From contig JABLXZ010000003.1 in NCBI GenBank assembly GCA_013177935.1, positions 1-64,000 on the forward strand: a stretch of DNA of 64,000 nucleotides, read 5' to 3'. Below are positions 34,466-43,728 of the stretch, piece by piece. Below the pieces are notes generated by a model. That model was given only the letters and a program-made list of their open reading frames with translations, was not told where the DNA came from and ran no database searches. How positions within the stretch are numbered: position 1 is the first letter of the stretch; every line of letters starts with the position of its first letter. Source of the stretch: a candidate division WOR-3 bacterium. Lineage in GTDB: Bacteria; Hydrothermota; Tepidihabitantia; Tepidihabitantales; Tepidihabitantaceae. The translations under genes and the position numbers were made by a program.

Positions 34466-35626
34466 TTAAATCTTCCCGAATAGACGGTTCCAGAGGACTG
34501 TTTCAACCTTATCGATGTTTTTTCGGGCATCGTAATATTCTACGGCATAGGAACGGCAGTTTTGAGAAAGGTGGTTGTGCAGTTGCTGGTCGGATAACAC
34601 CCTGACGATGGCATCAGCCAATGCCTCCGGGTTTTGTTCCGGTACAAGGATTGCGGTCACGCCATCAATCACAAACTCAGGAATAGAGCCGCTAAAAGTT
34701 GATATTACCGGCGTGCCACAAGCGATACTCTGGATGTTCACCATTCCTACCTGTTCCGCCCAGCGCTGGGTGGCGATTGAAGGTGTGACAGTGACCCGCG
34801 CGGCGCGGAAGTAAGGCGGCAAATTCTGGTTTAAGATTGTTCCCAAAAGGTGGATTGAATTCGCTAAGCCCATTGAATTTGCGAGCTGGTTTATTTTATC
34901 TTTTAGAGGTCCTTCACCGATGATAAAAAGTTGGGCATCGGGGATTTGTTTTTTAACTTTGTTATAAGCCTCAAGCAGAACAAGGATTCCCTTTTGCTCA
35001 ATTAAGCGTCCGACAAAGAGTATGCCGTTGGGTCCCATATTAGGTTCATTGCCCTGAATCTGGTTCGTGAAAAGTTCAGTGTTAACCCCCCAGGTGGCAT
35101 AAAGTAAGTTGCTAATTTTCTCTCGGTGACAGTTTAAAGAAGCCATATTTTTTCTTGCCCCTTCATTAACGGCAAATATCACCAGTGCCCGCCCGGCATA
35201 TATTCGGGCAAGCCATTTTATAAAGGGAATTAAAAGGGGACTCAGGGGAATACCGAACCGATAGATGCGTGAAAACTTTGTTTCGGGTGGGATGTTTTCG
35301 AATGTGGGGAAGTAGTAAGGAACACCCAGAATTGAACTCCCGATGAGCGTTGCGACGATTAAAGAGAACTGCGTGGGAATGTCATAGGGCTCGCCGCCCT
35401 GAATAAGCGCCGGCTTCAGCCGAGCCAGTTTTAAAATCAGGTCGATTAAATTTCGGAAGCGGATGGTTCGGCTTCCCAACTCATTCTGGGAAATGTCACT
35501 GGCACAACGATGATAAAGATGCCACACTTCGAACTTTTTAAAATGTTGCAACTGGTTGTGAAAATCGGCGCGGAGCACAGTGGTCAATATCGCCAGTTTT
35601 GGCTTAGTGCTGGGGGGTGAAGTCAT
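34466..35626 (-). CDS. GT4-family glycosyltransferase
   Basis: A 386-residue GT-B glycosyltransferase. FVGRLIEQKGILVLLEAYNK and IIGEGPLKDKI are the standard C-terminal motifs; the donor region reads WAEQVGMVNIQSIACGTPVI, as in colanic-acid-type enzymes, with a Gln where many have the second Glu. The N-terminal half is divergent from its neighbours, so it is not one of the duplicated GTs. It is preceded by a consensus promoter 12 nt from the ATG and forms an operon with the GT at 33397. Confidence 0.9.
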   Translation of the reverse strand: MTSPPSTKPKLAILTTVLRADFHNQLQHFKKFEVWHLYHRCASDISQNELGSRTIRFRNLIDLILKLARLKPALIQGGEPYDIPTQFSLIVATLIGSSILGVPYYFPTFENIPPETKFSRIYRFGIPLSPLLIPFIKWLARIYAGRALVIFAVNEGARKNMASLNCHREKISNLLYATWGVNTELFTNQIQGNEPNMGPNGILFVGRLIEQKGILVLLEAYNKVKKQIPDAQLFIIGEGPLKDKINQLANSMGLANSIHLLGTILNQNLPPYFRAARVTVTPSIATQRWAEQVGMVNIQSIACGTPVISTFSGSIPEFVIDGVTAILVPEQNPEALADAIVRVLSDQQLHNHLSQNCRSYAVEYYDARKNIDKVETVLWNRLFGKI

Positions 35627-35638
35627 CGGTTGGCAAGA

Positions 35639-35666
35639 ATAATAACCGGACTATTAGGAATGTCAA
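35639..35666 (-). promoter_or_regulatory. Promoter of GT operon 35626-33397
   Basis: Minus strand TTGACA (35661-35666), 16-nt spacer, TATTAT (35639-35644), 12 nt before ATG 35626, without a ribosome site. Confidence 0.75.
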
Positions 35667-35680
35667 TTGGCATTTTGTGT

Positions 35681-35708
35681 TTGACGCAGCGGGTATTTGT
35701 TTTATACT
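35681..35708 (+). promoter_or_regulatory. Promoter of GT gene 35721
   Basis: TTGACG (35681-35686), 16-nt spacer, TATACT (35703-35708), 12 nt before ATG 35721. It overlaps the upstream ATG at 35697, which is therefore not the start. Confidence 0.75.
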
Positions 35709-35720
35709 TCTGCGACATTA

Positions 35721-36854
35721 ATGCGTATTGGAGTTGATGGATTTCCTTATATATTCAAGGGTGCGGGTATCGCCCGCTACTTAACCGCGATGTTAGATGA
35801 AATGGTCGTTCTGGCTCCAGAAGACGAGTTTCTCATCTATGCGCCGATGCCGGTCGCAGTTCCGCTCCGACCCGCGGGCAACTGGCGCTTGCGGGTGGTT
35901 GAGAGTCGTCTCTCGGCAAGACCTACGCTCTGGACCCAGATAATTTTACCTAAGGCACTGGCGGCAGATGGTACCGATGTTTTCTGGGCACAACCAACTT
36001 ATTTACCACTGAAGTTGCAGTCAAATTGTCTGCGGATATTAACCGTGCACGACCTGGTTCCTTATGTTGCGCCCTGGAGTATGGAACTTCGATGCCTGTT
36101 GCAGATGCGTCTGCGACTCGGGCGAATTGCGCGGGCAGCAGAACTGGTTGTTTGCGTTTCTGATGCTACGGCGGAACTGGCGCAGCGTTACCTGAAACTG
36201 AATCCGGAAAAAATAAAGGTGATAAAGGAGGCCGCAGCACCGGTTTTCCAGCCGGTTGAAATTTCGGAAGCAAAGCGCGCGGTAGCAGAGCGGTTTGGTA
36301 TCGTGGGCGATTACATAATTTTTGTTTCCACCATCGAGCCCAGAAAGGACCATCTGCTACTATTAAAGGCGCTGGAGATGGTACCGGACGCGCCTTTGCT
36401 TGTGCTGGTTGGGGGTATTGGTTGGCGCTGCGGCAAAATTTTAAGAGAAATCAAGCGGTTTGAGGCAAAAGGCAGAGTGCGCTATTTGGGAAGGGTGGAA
36501 GATGAACAGTTGCGGGCGCTTTACAGTGCGGCTCGGCTTTCGGTTTATCCTTCTCGCTATGAGGGTTTTGGTTTACCAGTGCTCGAGGCGATGGCGTGTG
36601 GTTGTCCGGTACTGGCAAGCGACTCATCCAGTTTGCCAGAAGTGGGGGGTAATGCAGCAGAGTATTTTCGAACCGGTGATGCCAATGACCTTGCCCGAAA
36701 ACTGCAGGCTTTACTTTGCGATGACGACCGATTGAAAACAATGGCGGAGCAGGGATTGGTGCGTGCCCGGCAGTTCAGTTTTCAAAAATCGGCAACTGAG
36801 TTCTTAGAATTAATAAGAACATCTCTTATAGCGCCGCATTTTTCTGCCAAATAG
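35721..36854 (+). CDS. GT4-family glycosyltransferase
   Basis: A 377-residue GT-B glycosyltransferase starting MRIGVDGFPYIFKGAGIARY, which fits the glycine-rich acceptor loop of GT4 enzymes. TVHDLVPYVAPW, VSTIEPRKDHLLLLKALEM and [21 protein letters not shown] are family motifs. I place the start at 35721 because the promoter -10 covers the earlier ATG. It ends where the convergent GT at 36855 ends, with no intergenic base. It shares C-terminal motifs with the GTs at 33397, 36855 and 38087. Confidence 0.9.
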   Translation: MRIGVDGFPYIFKGAGIARYLTAMLDEMVVLAPEDEFLIYAPMPVAVPLRPAGNWRLRVVESRLSARPTLWTQIILPKALAADGTDVFWAQPTYLPLKLQSNCLRILTVHDLVPYVAPWSMELRCLLQMRLRLGRIARAAELVVCVSDATAELAQRYLKLNPEKIKVIKEAAAPVFQPVEISEAKRAVAERFGIVGDYIIFVSTIEPRKDHLLLLKALEMVPDAPLLVLVGGIGWRCGKILREIKRFEAKGRVRYLGRVEDEQLRALYSAARLSVYPSRYEGFGLPVLEAMACGCPVLASDSSSLPEVGGNAAEYFRTGDANDLARKLQALLCDDDRLKTMAEQGLVRARQFSFQKSATEFLELIRTSLIAPHFSAK

Positions 36855-37985
36855 TTAAATCCTTAACTTTTGTTTTACAGTTATTGTCTGAAAAAACTGG
36901 TACAGTTTTCTTGCGGTAATCTCCCAGGAAAACAGACTGGTCCGAGACAGCCCTTTGGCTTTTAACTGCGCGCGCAGGCTCTCGTTGGTAAGCGCTTGTC
37001 GTAGAGTTTGAGCGATATCTTCAACTGAATAAGGGTTAAAGTAAAGAGCGGCGTCACCCGCCACTTCGGGAAGGCTTGATGTGTTGCTGCATATCACCGG
37101 TGCCTGATTTGTCATCGCTTCTAACAAAGGTAAACCAAAACCTTCGTAAAGGGAAGGATAGACAAACAGTTGACAGTTGCGGTAAAGGGCTGACAATTGA
37201 GATGAGGTTAAGGTGTTGGGCAGGATGAGCACGCGGTCTTTTAATTGATAGGTGGCAATTGTTTCTCGGGTTCGGTTAACAAGCGCTGGCGTTCCCCAGC
37301 CGACGATGACCAGTTGCAGAGTGGGAAACTGTTCAGCAATTCGAGCAAATGCGGCGATAAGGCGGGATAGGTTTTTGTGGGGAGCGTGGCCGCCAACATA
37401 AAGTAAATAGTGAGCCGAAGGCCGGGGCAAATCATCAGGGATAACTTCTGCCTCGGGCGCTTCAGGACGCACACAGGGTGCTTCGTGGATTACTGTTAGG
37501 GTGCGAGACCTCAAAGCCGGAAATTTTTTAATTAAATCCTGCCGTGTGCTCTCGGAAACGGTAACGATGCCGTCCACCTTATGCAGGGATTGGACTCCCA
37601 GCCAGAGCAGCAGTTTTTTTCGATGATAAATCATTCCAGTTTTCTTTTCGGGTTCAAGGAAGAGTAATGGAATGAGGTCGTGAACTGTGGCAACAACGGG
37701 GATTTCGCTGCGTAACGGAGCGGCAGGGATTGGGCAAAAAACCAAATCGTAGGAGGCGGTACAAAGTTTGGGAAGTTGAAAGAGAGTCCAGAATAGTGCG
37801 TGGCGCGGTGTTCTTACCTTTTCTGGTATCTTAACTGTTTCGCCGTGATTGAAAAACAGTTCCGGGTCTGGTGTCAAAATTGTAAGTTCGCATAGTTTTG
37901 CAAGATGCGGGATAAGAGATTTGATAAATCCGCTGATTCCTGAATTTTCTCTTGTGTCAAAGGCGGCGTTGAAAAGAACTTTCAC
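36855..37985 (-). CDS. GT4-family glycosyltransferase
   Basis: A 376-residue GT-B enzyme and the evident paralogue of the one at 33397-34461: both open MKxLFNAAFxT, continue LCELTILTPDPE and have TVSExTxxDL at the hinge. LLYVGGHAPHKNLSRLIAAFA and [19 protein letters not shown] are the nucleotide-sugar motifs. The start is GTG, with TATACT ending 7 nt before it. It lies alone on the minus strand between two plus-strand GTs, so it is expressed from its own promoter. Confidence 0.9.
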   Translation of the reverse strand: MKVLFNAAFDTRENSGISGFIKSLIPHLAKLCELTILTPDPELFFNHGETVKIPEKVRTPRHALFWTLFQLPKLCTASYDLVFCPIPAAPLRSEIPVVATVHDLIPLLFLEPEKKTGMIYHRKKLLLWLGVQSLHKVDGIVTVSESTRQDLIKKFPALRSRTLTVIHEAPCVRPEAPEAEVIPDDLPRPSAHYLLYVGGHAPHKNLSRLIAAFARIAEQFPTLQLVIVGWGTPALVNRTRETIATYQLKDRVLILPNTLTSSQLSALYRNCQLFVYPSLYEGFGLPLLEAMTNQAPVICSNTSSLPEVAGDAALYFNPYSVEDIAQTLRQALTNESLRAQLKAKGLSRTSLFSWEITARKLYQFFQTITVKQKLRI

Positions 37986-37992
37986 CGATTTC

Positions 37993-38020
37993 AGTATATT
38001 GATTGCTTTCAGGTGGTCAA
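37993..38020 (-). promoter_or_regulatory. Leaderless-type promoter of GT gene 37985
   Basis: Minus strand TTGACC (38015-38020), 16-nt spacer, TATACT (37993-37998), 7 nt before GTG 37985. Confidence 0.75.
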
Positions 38021-38048
38021 GGAGGCACAGAAAGCAAGTTCCTTTACA

Positions 38049-38076
38049 TTGACTGGGTTTATGTGCAGGTTATACT
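38049..38076 (+). promoter_or_regulatory. Leaderless-type promoter of GT gene 38087
   Basis: TTGACT (38049-38054), 16-nt spacer, TATACT (38071-38076), 10 nt before ATG 38087. It decides the start over the longer frame from 38003. Confidence 0.75.
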
Positions 38077-38086
38077 TCCATTTAAT

Positions 38087-39253
38087 ATGCAGAACCCCCC
38101 GGCTCGTTTCCGGATAGCGATTGACGCCCGGCGGATTGTACGCCGAATGTCCGGGATTGGCCATTATGTTTTTCAAATTGCGCGATGGATGGTGCAACTG
38201 GCACCAGATTTTGAGGTTAATTTGCTTGTAGACCGCAAAGCACCAGAAGATAAGGTTCCAGCGGGTTGTCGCGCGGTGGTCTTTGGAAGTTATCTTGGTG
38301 ACGGTACGGTATGGGCTAAATTGTATTCGCCATTCTGGTTGAATTTCTATGTCCCTTCTTATGTAGCACAAGCAAACATTGACTTATTTCATGGCGCGAA
38401 CTTTGTCTTACCGCTTCGGCTACCTTGTAAAACGGTGGCGACAGTACACGACATATCTTTTATCCATATTCCCCATGCCTACGGGCGTATTTACCGCCGT
38501 TATATGGTGATGCAGACGAAGCGGTCCTTACGCGCTGCCGATGCGGTGATAGCCGTCAGCGAAAAGACGCGAGACGACTTGATTAAAGTGTTTCGGGCAG
38601 AACCGAAACGGGTTACAGTGATTCCCAACGGTATTGGTGAGGAGTTCCGAAACGATTACGACCAGGACTATTTAAGCAAGGTCCGAGCACAATTGATGCT
38701 TCCGGAAAGGTATATTCTCCATGTTGGGGTCGTGGAGGTGAAGAAAAATATCGGAGTTTTGCTTCAGGCGGCGGCGCCGCTGATAAAAAGAGGGTTGGTT
38801 GATGGAGTGGTTCTTGCCGGTCGCGATGGGCTAGGGGCTGATAAAATCCGCGGGTTGGCAAACAAACTGGGGCTGGGAAATAGGGCGCATTTTTTGGGCT
38901 TTGTGCCTCAGGAGTTGCTTCCCGGGGTTTATAATCTGGCAAACGCGGTGGTTTTTCCTTCTCTTTATGAAGGGTTTGGTTTGCCGGTGCTTGAGGCGAT
39001 GGCGTGCGGGACACCGGTTATTACCTCCAACATCTCATCATTGCCTGAGGTTGCGGGTGATGCGGCACTTTTGGTTTCACCAAACAATTCTGAAGAGCTA
39101 AAACAGGCGCTGGAGCGGGTGTTAACCGATGAGAGGTTGCGCGCCTCTTTGCGGGAGAAGGGGTTAACCCGGGTTCAGGAGTTTACCTGGGAAAAGACAG
39201 CGGCAAAACATATCGAGGTTTATCGTCGGGTTCTGGCAGGTGATAATGTTTGA
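38087..39253 (+). CDS. GT4-family glycosyltransferase
   Basis: A 388-residue GT-B enzyme, close to mannosyltransferase-type GT4 proteins: [21 protein letters not shown] opens with the acceptor loop, [14 protein letters not shown] and [13 protein letters not shown] follow, then [20 protein letters not shown] and [19 protein letters not shown]. Donor and acceptor are not predictable. Its start at 38087 is set by the promoter. The last 14 nt overlap the next GT gene, so the two are cotranscribed. Confidence 0.9.
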   Translation: MQNPPARFRIAIDARRIVRRMSGIGHYVFQIARWMVQLAPDFEVNLLVDRKAPEDKVPAGCRAVVFGSYLGDGTVWAKLYSPFWLNFYVPSYVAQANIDLFHGANFVLPLRLPCKTVATVHDISFIHIPHAYGRIYRRYMVMQTKRSLRAADAVIAVSEKTRDDLIKVFRAEPKRVTVIPNGIGEEFRNDYDQDYLSKVRAQLMLPERYILHVGVVEVKKNIGVLLQAAAPLIKRGLVDGVVLAGRDGLGADKIRGLANKLGLGNRAHFLGFVPQELLPGVYNLANAVVFPSLYEGFGLPVLEAMACGTPVITSNISSLPEVAGDAALLVSPNNSEELKQALERVLTDERLRASLREKGLTRVQEFTWEKTAAKHIEVYRRVLAGDNV

Positions 39254-40403
39254 GCCATTGGCAATAGTTCTTTTCTGGGTACCTTTAGGGTTTATCGTGT
39301 ATCACTGGGTACTCTTTCCTGTGCTTCTCTGGATATATGGAAGGCTGTTTCCAAGGAAGTTTCACTTTGAGCAGCGAGATGAACCGTTACGGGTAAGTGT
39401 GGTGATGGCGGTTTATAACGAGGAGGCGATTATTGCCGAAAAGATGAAGAATATTCTCGCGATGGAATACCCGGCTGATTATCTCGAAATTCTAATTGGC
39501 TCGGACAACTCTACTGACCGCACCGACGAGATAATTCGTTCGTTCAATGACCCGCGGGTGCGCTTGATTCATTACGATGAACAGGCAGGCAAAACCGTGG
39601 TCCTGAATCGACTGTTAGAAATGGCTACGGGCGATGTGGTGCTCTGTACCGATGCCGACTCGTTGCTGACGCCGCAGTCACTTAAACTTATGGTTGAAAA
39701 TTTCTATGACCCCAAAGTGGGGGTTGTTAATCCTAAATATCGGCGGGTAAACGAAGATGGCAGTCCAGCAGAAAGTTTCTACGACATCTGGGAGAGTAAG
39801 GTAAAGGAACTGGAAGGCAGAATCGGCGCGATGGTTGGTTGTTATGCCTATGCCAATATGGTGCGAAGGTCACTGGCGACACCAATACCGGACGATACTA
39901 TACTTGATGATTTTATCTTAGGAATTAGACCATTCCGATACGGTTATGATGTGGTCTGTGAGCCCCGGGCGCTGGTAGTTACCCGGGCGGAGAGCGAAAC
40001 GGTTGAATACCGGCGTAAATCAAGGATATCAGGCGGCAATATGCAGGCGCTATTACGCTGTTATGACCTGCTTTCCCCCAAGTACGGTAAAAAAGCCTGG
40101 GTTTACTTTTCCCATAAGGTGATAAGGATGATGGTGCCATTTCTGCTCCTTATGATGCTTATTGGTACGGGTTTACAGGTCAGACACCCGTTTTTTGCGG
40201 TACTGTTTGGGTTGCAACTGTTCGCCTATGCCACAATTCCGCTTTTGTTTGTCGTTCCAAGGCGGTGGCGTAAATTCCTGATAATTCAGTATTACCTTTA
40301 TCTTAACATCGGTCTGGTTATTGGTTACTGGCGTTACTTTTTCCAGCGGGAGCGGTTCTGGAAAAAAACACCGCGCACCGCGCCACCACCTGAATTAAGT
40401 TGA
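39240..40403 (+). CDS. GT2-family membrane glycosyltransferase
   Basis: A 387-residue inverting GT-A enzyme. An N-terminal membrane segment (IVLFWVPLGFIVYHWVLFPVLLW, about 8-32) precedes the catalytic domain: VSVVMAVYNEEAIIAEKM, IGSDNSTDRTDEII, the metal-binding TDADSLL, the base-containing TILDDFILG and RRKSRISGGNMQAL. C-terminal helices (about 300-370) complete the hyaluronan/poly-GlcNAc-like layout, which suggests membrane-associated synthesis of a polysaccharide or glycolipid. GTG at 39240 or ATG at 39246 are both possible starts and both overlap the preceding GT. Confidence 0.9.
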   Translation: MIMFEPLAIVLFWVPLGFIVYHWVLFPVLLWIYGRLFPRKFHFEQRDEPLRVSVVMAVYNEEAIIAEKMKNILAMEYPADYLEILIGSDNSTDRTDEIIRSFNDPRVRLIHYDEQAGKTVVLNRLLEMATGDVVLCTDADSLLTPQSLKLMVENFYDPKVGVVNPKYRRVNEDGSPAESFYDIWESKVKELEGRIGAMVGCYAYANMVRRSLATPIPDDTILDDFILGIRPFRYGYDVVCEPRALVVTRAESETVEYRRKSRISGGNMQALLRCYDLLSPKYGKKAWVYFSHKVIRMMVPFLLLMMLIGTGLQVRHPFFAVLFGLQLFAYATIPLLFVVPRRWRKFLIIQYYLYLNIGLVIGYWRYFFQRERFWKKTPRTAPPPELS

Positions 40404-40428
40404 CAACAGGCAGAAGGTTTTCTAAAAT
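40400..40428 (+). promoter_or_regulatory. Leaderless-type promoter of pdxJ operon
   Basis: TTGACA (40400-40405), 17-nt spacer, TAAAAT (40423-40428), 8 nt before the TTG at 40437. The -35 overlaps the stop of the preceding glycosyltransferase. Confidence 0.65.
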
Positions 40429-40436
40429 CGGCTGAA

Positions 40437-41153
40437 TTGAGAACATTATCTGTTAATATCGACCACATTGCGACGCTGCGCCAGGCGCGGCAGGAAATGT
40501 TTCCTGACCCGGTGCAGGCGGCAGCGCTGGTAGAATTAGGCGGTGCCGATGGTATTACGGTACATTTGCGCCAGGACCGGCGGCACATCAACGACCGGGA
40601 TGTGAAACTTCTGCGCCAGACGATAAAGACTGAACTGACCGTTGAGATGGCGGCGAAACCAGACCTGGTTAAATTTGCCTGCACCGTCAAACCGGACCAG
40701 GTGACCCTGGTGCCAGAACTGATTACCGAGGTTACGACAACCCGTGGTCTGGATGTGGTAAGGGAAGCAAAGCGGTTACGTCGGGTGATAGCAACACTGA
40801 ACCGTGCTGGTGTAAGGGTGAGTTTATTCATTGACCCGGAGCCCAGGCAGGTGGTTGCAGCGGCAAAAATTGGGGCGCAGGTTGTGGAGTTGAATACCGA
40901 CCGTTACAGTAAAGAGCCCAGACGCCGGGAGTTTCGGCTCCAGGAGCTGGAGAGCGCGGCACAGACCGCAATCCAGCACGGTTTAGTCGTCCATGTTGGG
41001 CATGGCTTGGATTACCTGAATGTTGTACCAATTCTGAAACAGAGTTGGGCGCAGGGGTTTTCCATCGGTTTTGCGATTGTGAGCCGGGCGGTATTTGTTG
41101 GACTTATACAGGCGGTTAGAGATATGAAGCGTTTACTGGAGGTGTACTCTTGA
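40437..41153 (+). CDS. pdxJ: Pyridoxine 5'-phosphate synthase
   Basis: Last step of the DXP-dependent vitamin B6 pathway, joining 3-amino-2-oxopropyl phosphate and deoxyxylulose phosphate. 238 residues in a TIM barrel: SVNIDHIATLRQAR binds substrate, GADGITVHLRQDRRHI carries the catalytic region, LTVEMA the Glu, and VHVGHGLDYLN the His and phosphate loop. The start is TTG with no ribosome site; the promoter -10 ends 8 nt upstream, so the transcript should be leaderless. It overlaps secD by 4 nt. Confidence 0.94.
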   Translation: MRTLSVNIDHIATLRQARQEMFPDPVQAAALVELGGADGITVHLRQDRRHINDRDVKLLRQTIKTELTVEMAAKPDLVKFACTVKPDQVTLVPELITEVTTTRGLDVVREAKRLRRVIATLNRAGVRVSLFIDPEPRQVVAAAKIGAQVVELNTDRYSKEPRRREFRLQELESAAQTAIQHGLVVHVGHGLDYLNVVPILKQSWAQGFSIGFAIVSRAVFVGLIQAVRDMKRLLEVYS

Positions 41154-42820
41154 GAGGCACGAGGATTAAACTTGCAATCTGGTTGCTGGTTTTTGTTATT
41201 GCCGGAGTGATACTCTGGCCCAGTTTTCAACTTTATGTGCTATTTCCCAGACAGGAAAAGGCGTTAAAAGAACGGTTGAGTCGGGCGACGACATTTGAGG
41301 ATAGTCAGGCGGTGCGGATGGAAATCAACGAGTTCAATCAGCGAAAAGGGGCGCTTTATGAGAAGCGGATTGTCCATCTCGGGCTGGACTTGGTGGGTGG
41401 GATGCATGTGGTGCTGGATGTTGACCGGTCCCAACTTTCCGAAGAGGAAGCAAGACGGGCTCCAGACTTGGCGCTGGAGGTTATCCGGAACCGCATTGAC
41501 CAGTTCGGGGTATTTGAACCGACGATTCAAAAGACCGACCGGGGAAGAATTCTGGTGCAACTGCCCGGGGTTGACCGGGAACGGGCGCTTAACATCATAA
41601 AGCAGCCGGCGCATCTCACTTTCAATCTGGTTGAGGAGAAGGCGAAGGTTTACGATGCGTTGAAGACGATTGATGAGCGCTTGCAGGCAAAAGGCGGAGT
41701 GCCAGCAACGGTTGATTCAACTGTGAGCCAGCCGCTGGATACGACAATGAAAGAGGAGGCGGTACCGGGAACGCTTTTAAGTTATCTGCGCAGTGAAGGC
41801 GACGAACTGGACCTTTTGATTTACGCCAAGGATACCGCAAACTTCCGGGCGGTTCTGGAACAGGGAAAAGAGTTCTGGCCTCAGGGTTATGAGTTTGCCT
41901 ACGGACCGGTGGAAACGATGGACAATGACAAGGTGGTGCGGGTTTACCTTATCAAGAGTGAACCGGAACTGGTGGGCACGCGGTTGCGCCGGGCGGAACC
42001 GGCGATTTATCAGGGTGCCGAACTGGAACGGGCAAACACCTGGGTGGTCAACTTTGAACTTGACCGGGAGGGTGCGGCAAAGTTTGCAACGGTTACCGGC
42101 AGAAATGTGGGAAGAAGACTGGCGATTGTTCTGGATGGTGTTGTGCGCTCTGCGCCCCGCATTCAGGAGCGGATTCCCAATGGTCGGGGGCAGATTACGA
42201 TGTACGACCGCCGGGGTGACAAGGCAAAGGACCTGTCGATTGTGCTGAACTCCGGTGCCCTGCCTGCACCGGTGGTTGTTGTGGAAGAGCGTTCAATTGG
42301 TGCTTCGCTCGGTGCCGATGCGATTCGGCGCGGCTTAATCGCCGCTGCAGTGGGCGCGCTGGTGGTGGTTTTGTTTATGCTTATTTACTACGGTGTTGGT
42401 GGTCTGTTAGCGGACTTTGCACTGGTAGCGAACATCTTTCTGCTCCTTGCGGTTCTTGCTGCCTTAAGGGCAACACTCACCCTGCCCGGGCTTGCGGGTA
42501 TCGCGTTGACAATCGGGATGGCGGTTGATGCCAATGTGCTGGTGTTTGAACGCATCCGCGAGGAGTTGCGGGCAGGAAAAACGCCGATGGCAGCGGTTGA
42601 TACCGGGTATGCCCGGGCGCTGGTGACAATCATTGACGCTAACGCCACGACGATTATCACTGCCCTGGCGCTCTACTTTATCGGCTCTGGTCCGGTCCGG
42701 GGTTTTGCAATCACCCTTGGTGTCGGGTTGGTAATCAACGTACTGACCGCGGTTTTCCTGACGAGGTTTATCTTTGACTGGTTCCTTGCCCAGTTTGAAG
42801 TCAAAACACTGAGGATATAA
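41150..42820 (+). CDS. secD: Protein translocase subunit SecD
   Basis: Inner-membrane component that uses the proton gradient to assist Sec export. 556 residues: a first membrane helix (LAIWLLVFVIAGVILWPSF), then the periplasmic P1 domain with HLGLDLVGGMHVVLDVD, then five C-terminal helices, with GIALTIGMAVDANVLVFERIREE as the conserved TM4-5 motif. The start is TTG with GGAGG 6 nt upstream, and its first bases overlap the pdxJ stop. secF follows 2 nt after the stop. Confidence 0.96.
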   Translation: MRGTRIKLAIWLLVFVIAGVILWPSFQLYVLFPRQEKALKERLSRATTFEDSQAVRMEINEFNQRKGALYEKRIVHLGLDLVGGMHVVLDVDRSQLSEEEARRAPDLALEVIRNRIDQFGVFEPTIQKTDRGRILVQLPGVDRERALNIIKQPAHLTFNLVEEKAKVYDALKTIDERLQAKGGVPATVDSTVSQPLDTTMKEEAVPGTLLSYLRSEGDELDLLIYAKDTANFRAVLEQGKEFWPQGYEFAYGPVETMDNDKVVRVYLIKSEPELVGTRLRRAEPAIYQGAELERANTWVVNFELDREGAAKFATVTGRNVGRRLAIVLDGVVRSAPRIQERIPNGRGQITMYDRRGDKAKDLSIVLNSGALPAPVVVVEERSIGASLGADAIRRGLIAAAVGALVVVLFMLIYYGVGGLLADFALVANIFLLLAVLAALRATLTLPGLAGIALTIGMAVDANVLVFERIREELRAGKTPMAAVDTGYARALVTIIDANATTIITALALYFIGSGPVRGFAITLGVGLVINVLTAVFLTRFIFDWFLAQFEVKTLRI

Positions 42821-42822
42821 AT

Positions 42823-43728
42823 ATGAAACTATTTGGCGATACGAATATTCCATTTGTTCCGAAACGCCGGTTTTTCTTCCTGATTTCGGCGTGCCTGGTT
42901 GTCGTTAGTGTTCTATTGATTGTATTTAAGGGGTTCCACTACGGTGTGGACTTTACCGGTGGTGGGCTGGTGCAGGTACGTTTCTCCGCTCCAGTAAAGA
43001 TTGATGCGGTTCGCGCGGCTCTGACCGCAATGGGTGAAGGCGGCGCTTCAATCCAGCAGACCGAAACCGGCGACTTTCTCATCCGGGTAAAGCCCAGTGC
43101 CAAGTCCGGTGACGAAAGCGGGTTTTCTTCGCGGCTGCGCCAGCAGTTTGCCGTTTCATTTCCCAATATACCGTTTGAGGTTTTACGGGATGAGGCGGTG
43201 GGTCCGCGTATCTCTAAAGAGTTGCAGAGTAAGGTATTGATTGCGGTTCTTATCGGGCTCATTGGCATTCTCATTTATGTCAGTTTCCGGTTTGACTTCC
43301 GGTTCGGCACGGGCGCGGCACTGGCGCTCATTCACGACACCTTAATCATCCTTGGTTTTTGCGCCCTTTTTAACCGGGAAATTACCACGACGCTGATTGC
43401 CGCCATCCTGACGTTGATTGGTTATTCGGTCAACGACTCAATCGTTGTTTCCGACCGAATCCGGGAAGCGGTCAAGAAAATCCGCAAAGAGTCGTTCCCG
43501 GATATTGTCAACCGGGCGGTGAACGATACGCTTTCCCGCACGGTTATCACCGCTCTGACCACCCTGTTTGTTACAATCGCGCTTCTAATTCTTGCCTCGG
43601 CAGAGATCAGAGACTTTGCCTTCGCTCTTACAGTGGGTATTGTTGTTGGTACCTACTCTTCAATTTTTGTGGTTGCGAATCTGGTGGTGGAGTGGGAGCA
43701 GAAGTTCCCGACCCGGCGCCGGCGGTAA
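42823..43728 (+). CDS. secF: Protein translocase subunit SecF
   Basis: Partner of SecD. 301 residues with the first helix (RFFFLISACLVVVSVLLIVF), the GVDFTGGGLVQVRF motif at the start of the periplasmic domain, and five further helices including ILTLIGYSVNDSIVVSDRIRE, the counterpart of the SecD TM4 motif. SecD and SecF are separate genes here, not fused. The last 37 nt overlap the pgpA start. Confidence 0.96.
   Translation: MKLFGDTNIPFVPKRRFFFLISACLVVVSVLLIVFKGFHYGVDFTGGGLVQVRFSAPVKIDAVRAALTAMGEGGASIQQTETGDFLIRVKPSAKSGDESGFSSRLRQQFAVSFPNIPFEVLRDEAVGPRISKELQSKVLIAVLIGLIGILIYVSFRFDFRFGTGAALALIHDTLIILGFCALFNREITTTLIAAILTLIGYSVNDSIVVSDRIREAVKKIRKESFPDIVNRAVNDTLSRTVITALTTLFVTIALLILASAEIRDFAFALTVGIVVGTYSSIFVVANLVVEWEQKFPTRRRR

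Noticed and set aside
35697-35720. Earlier ATG of the GT gene (MFYTSATL)
   Set aside because: This stretch contains the promoter -10 box TATACT; translation must start downstream.
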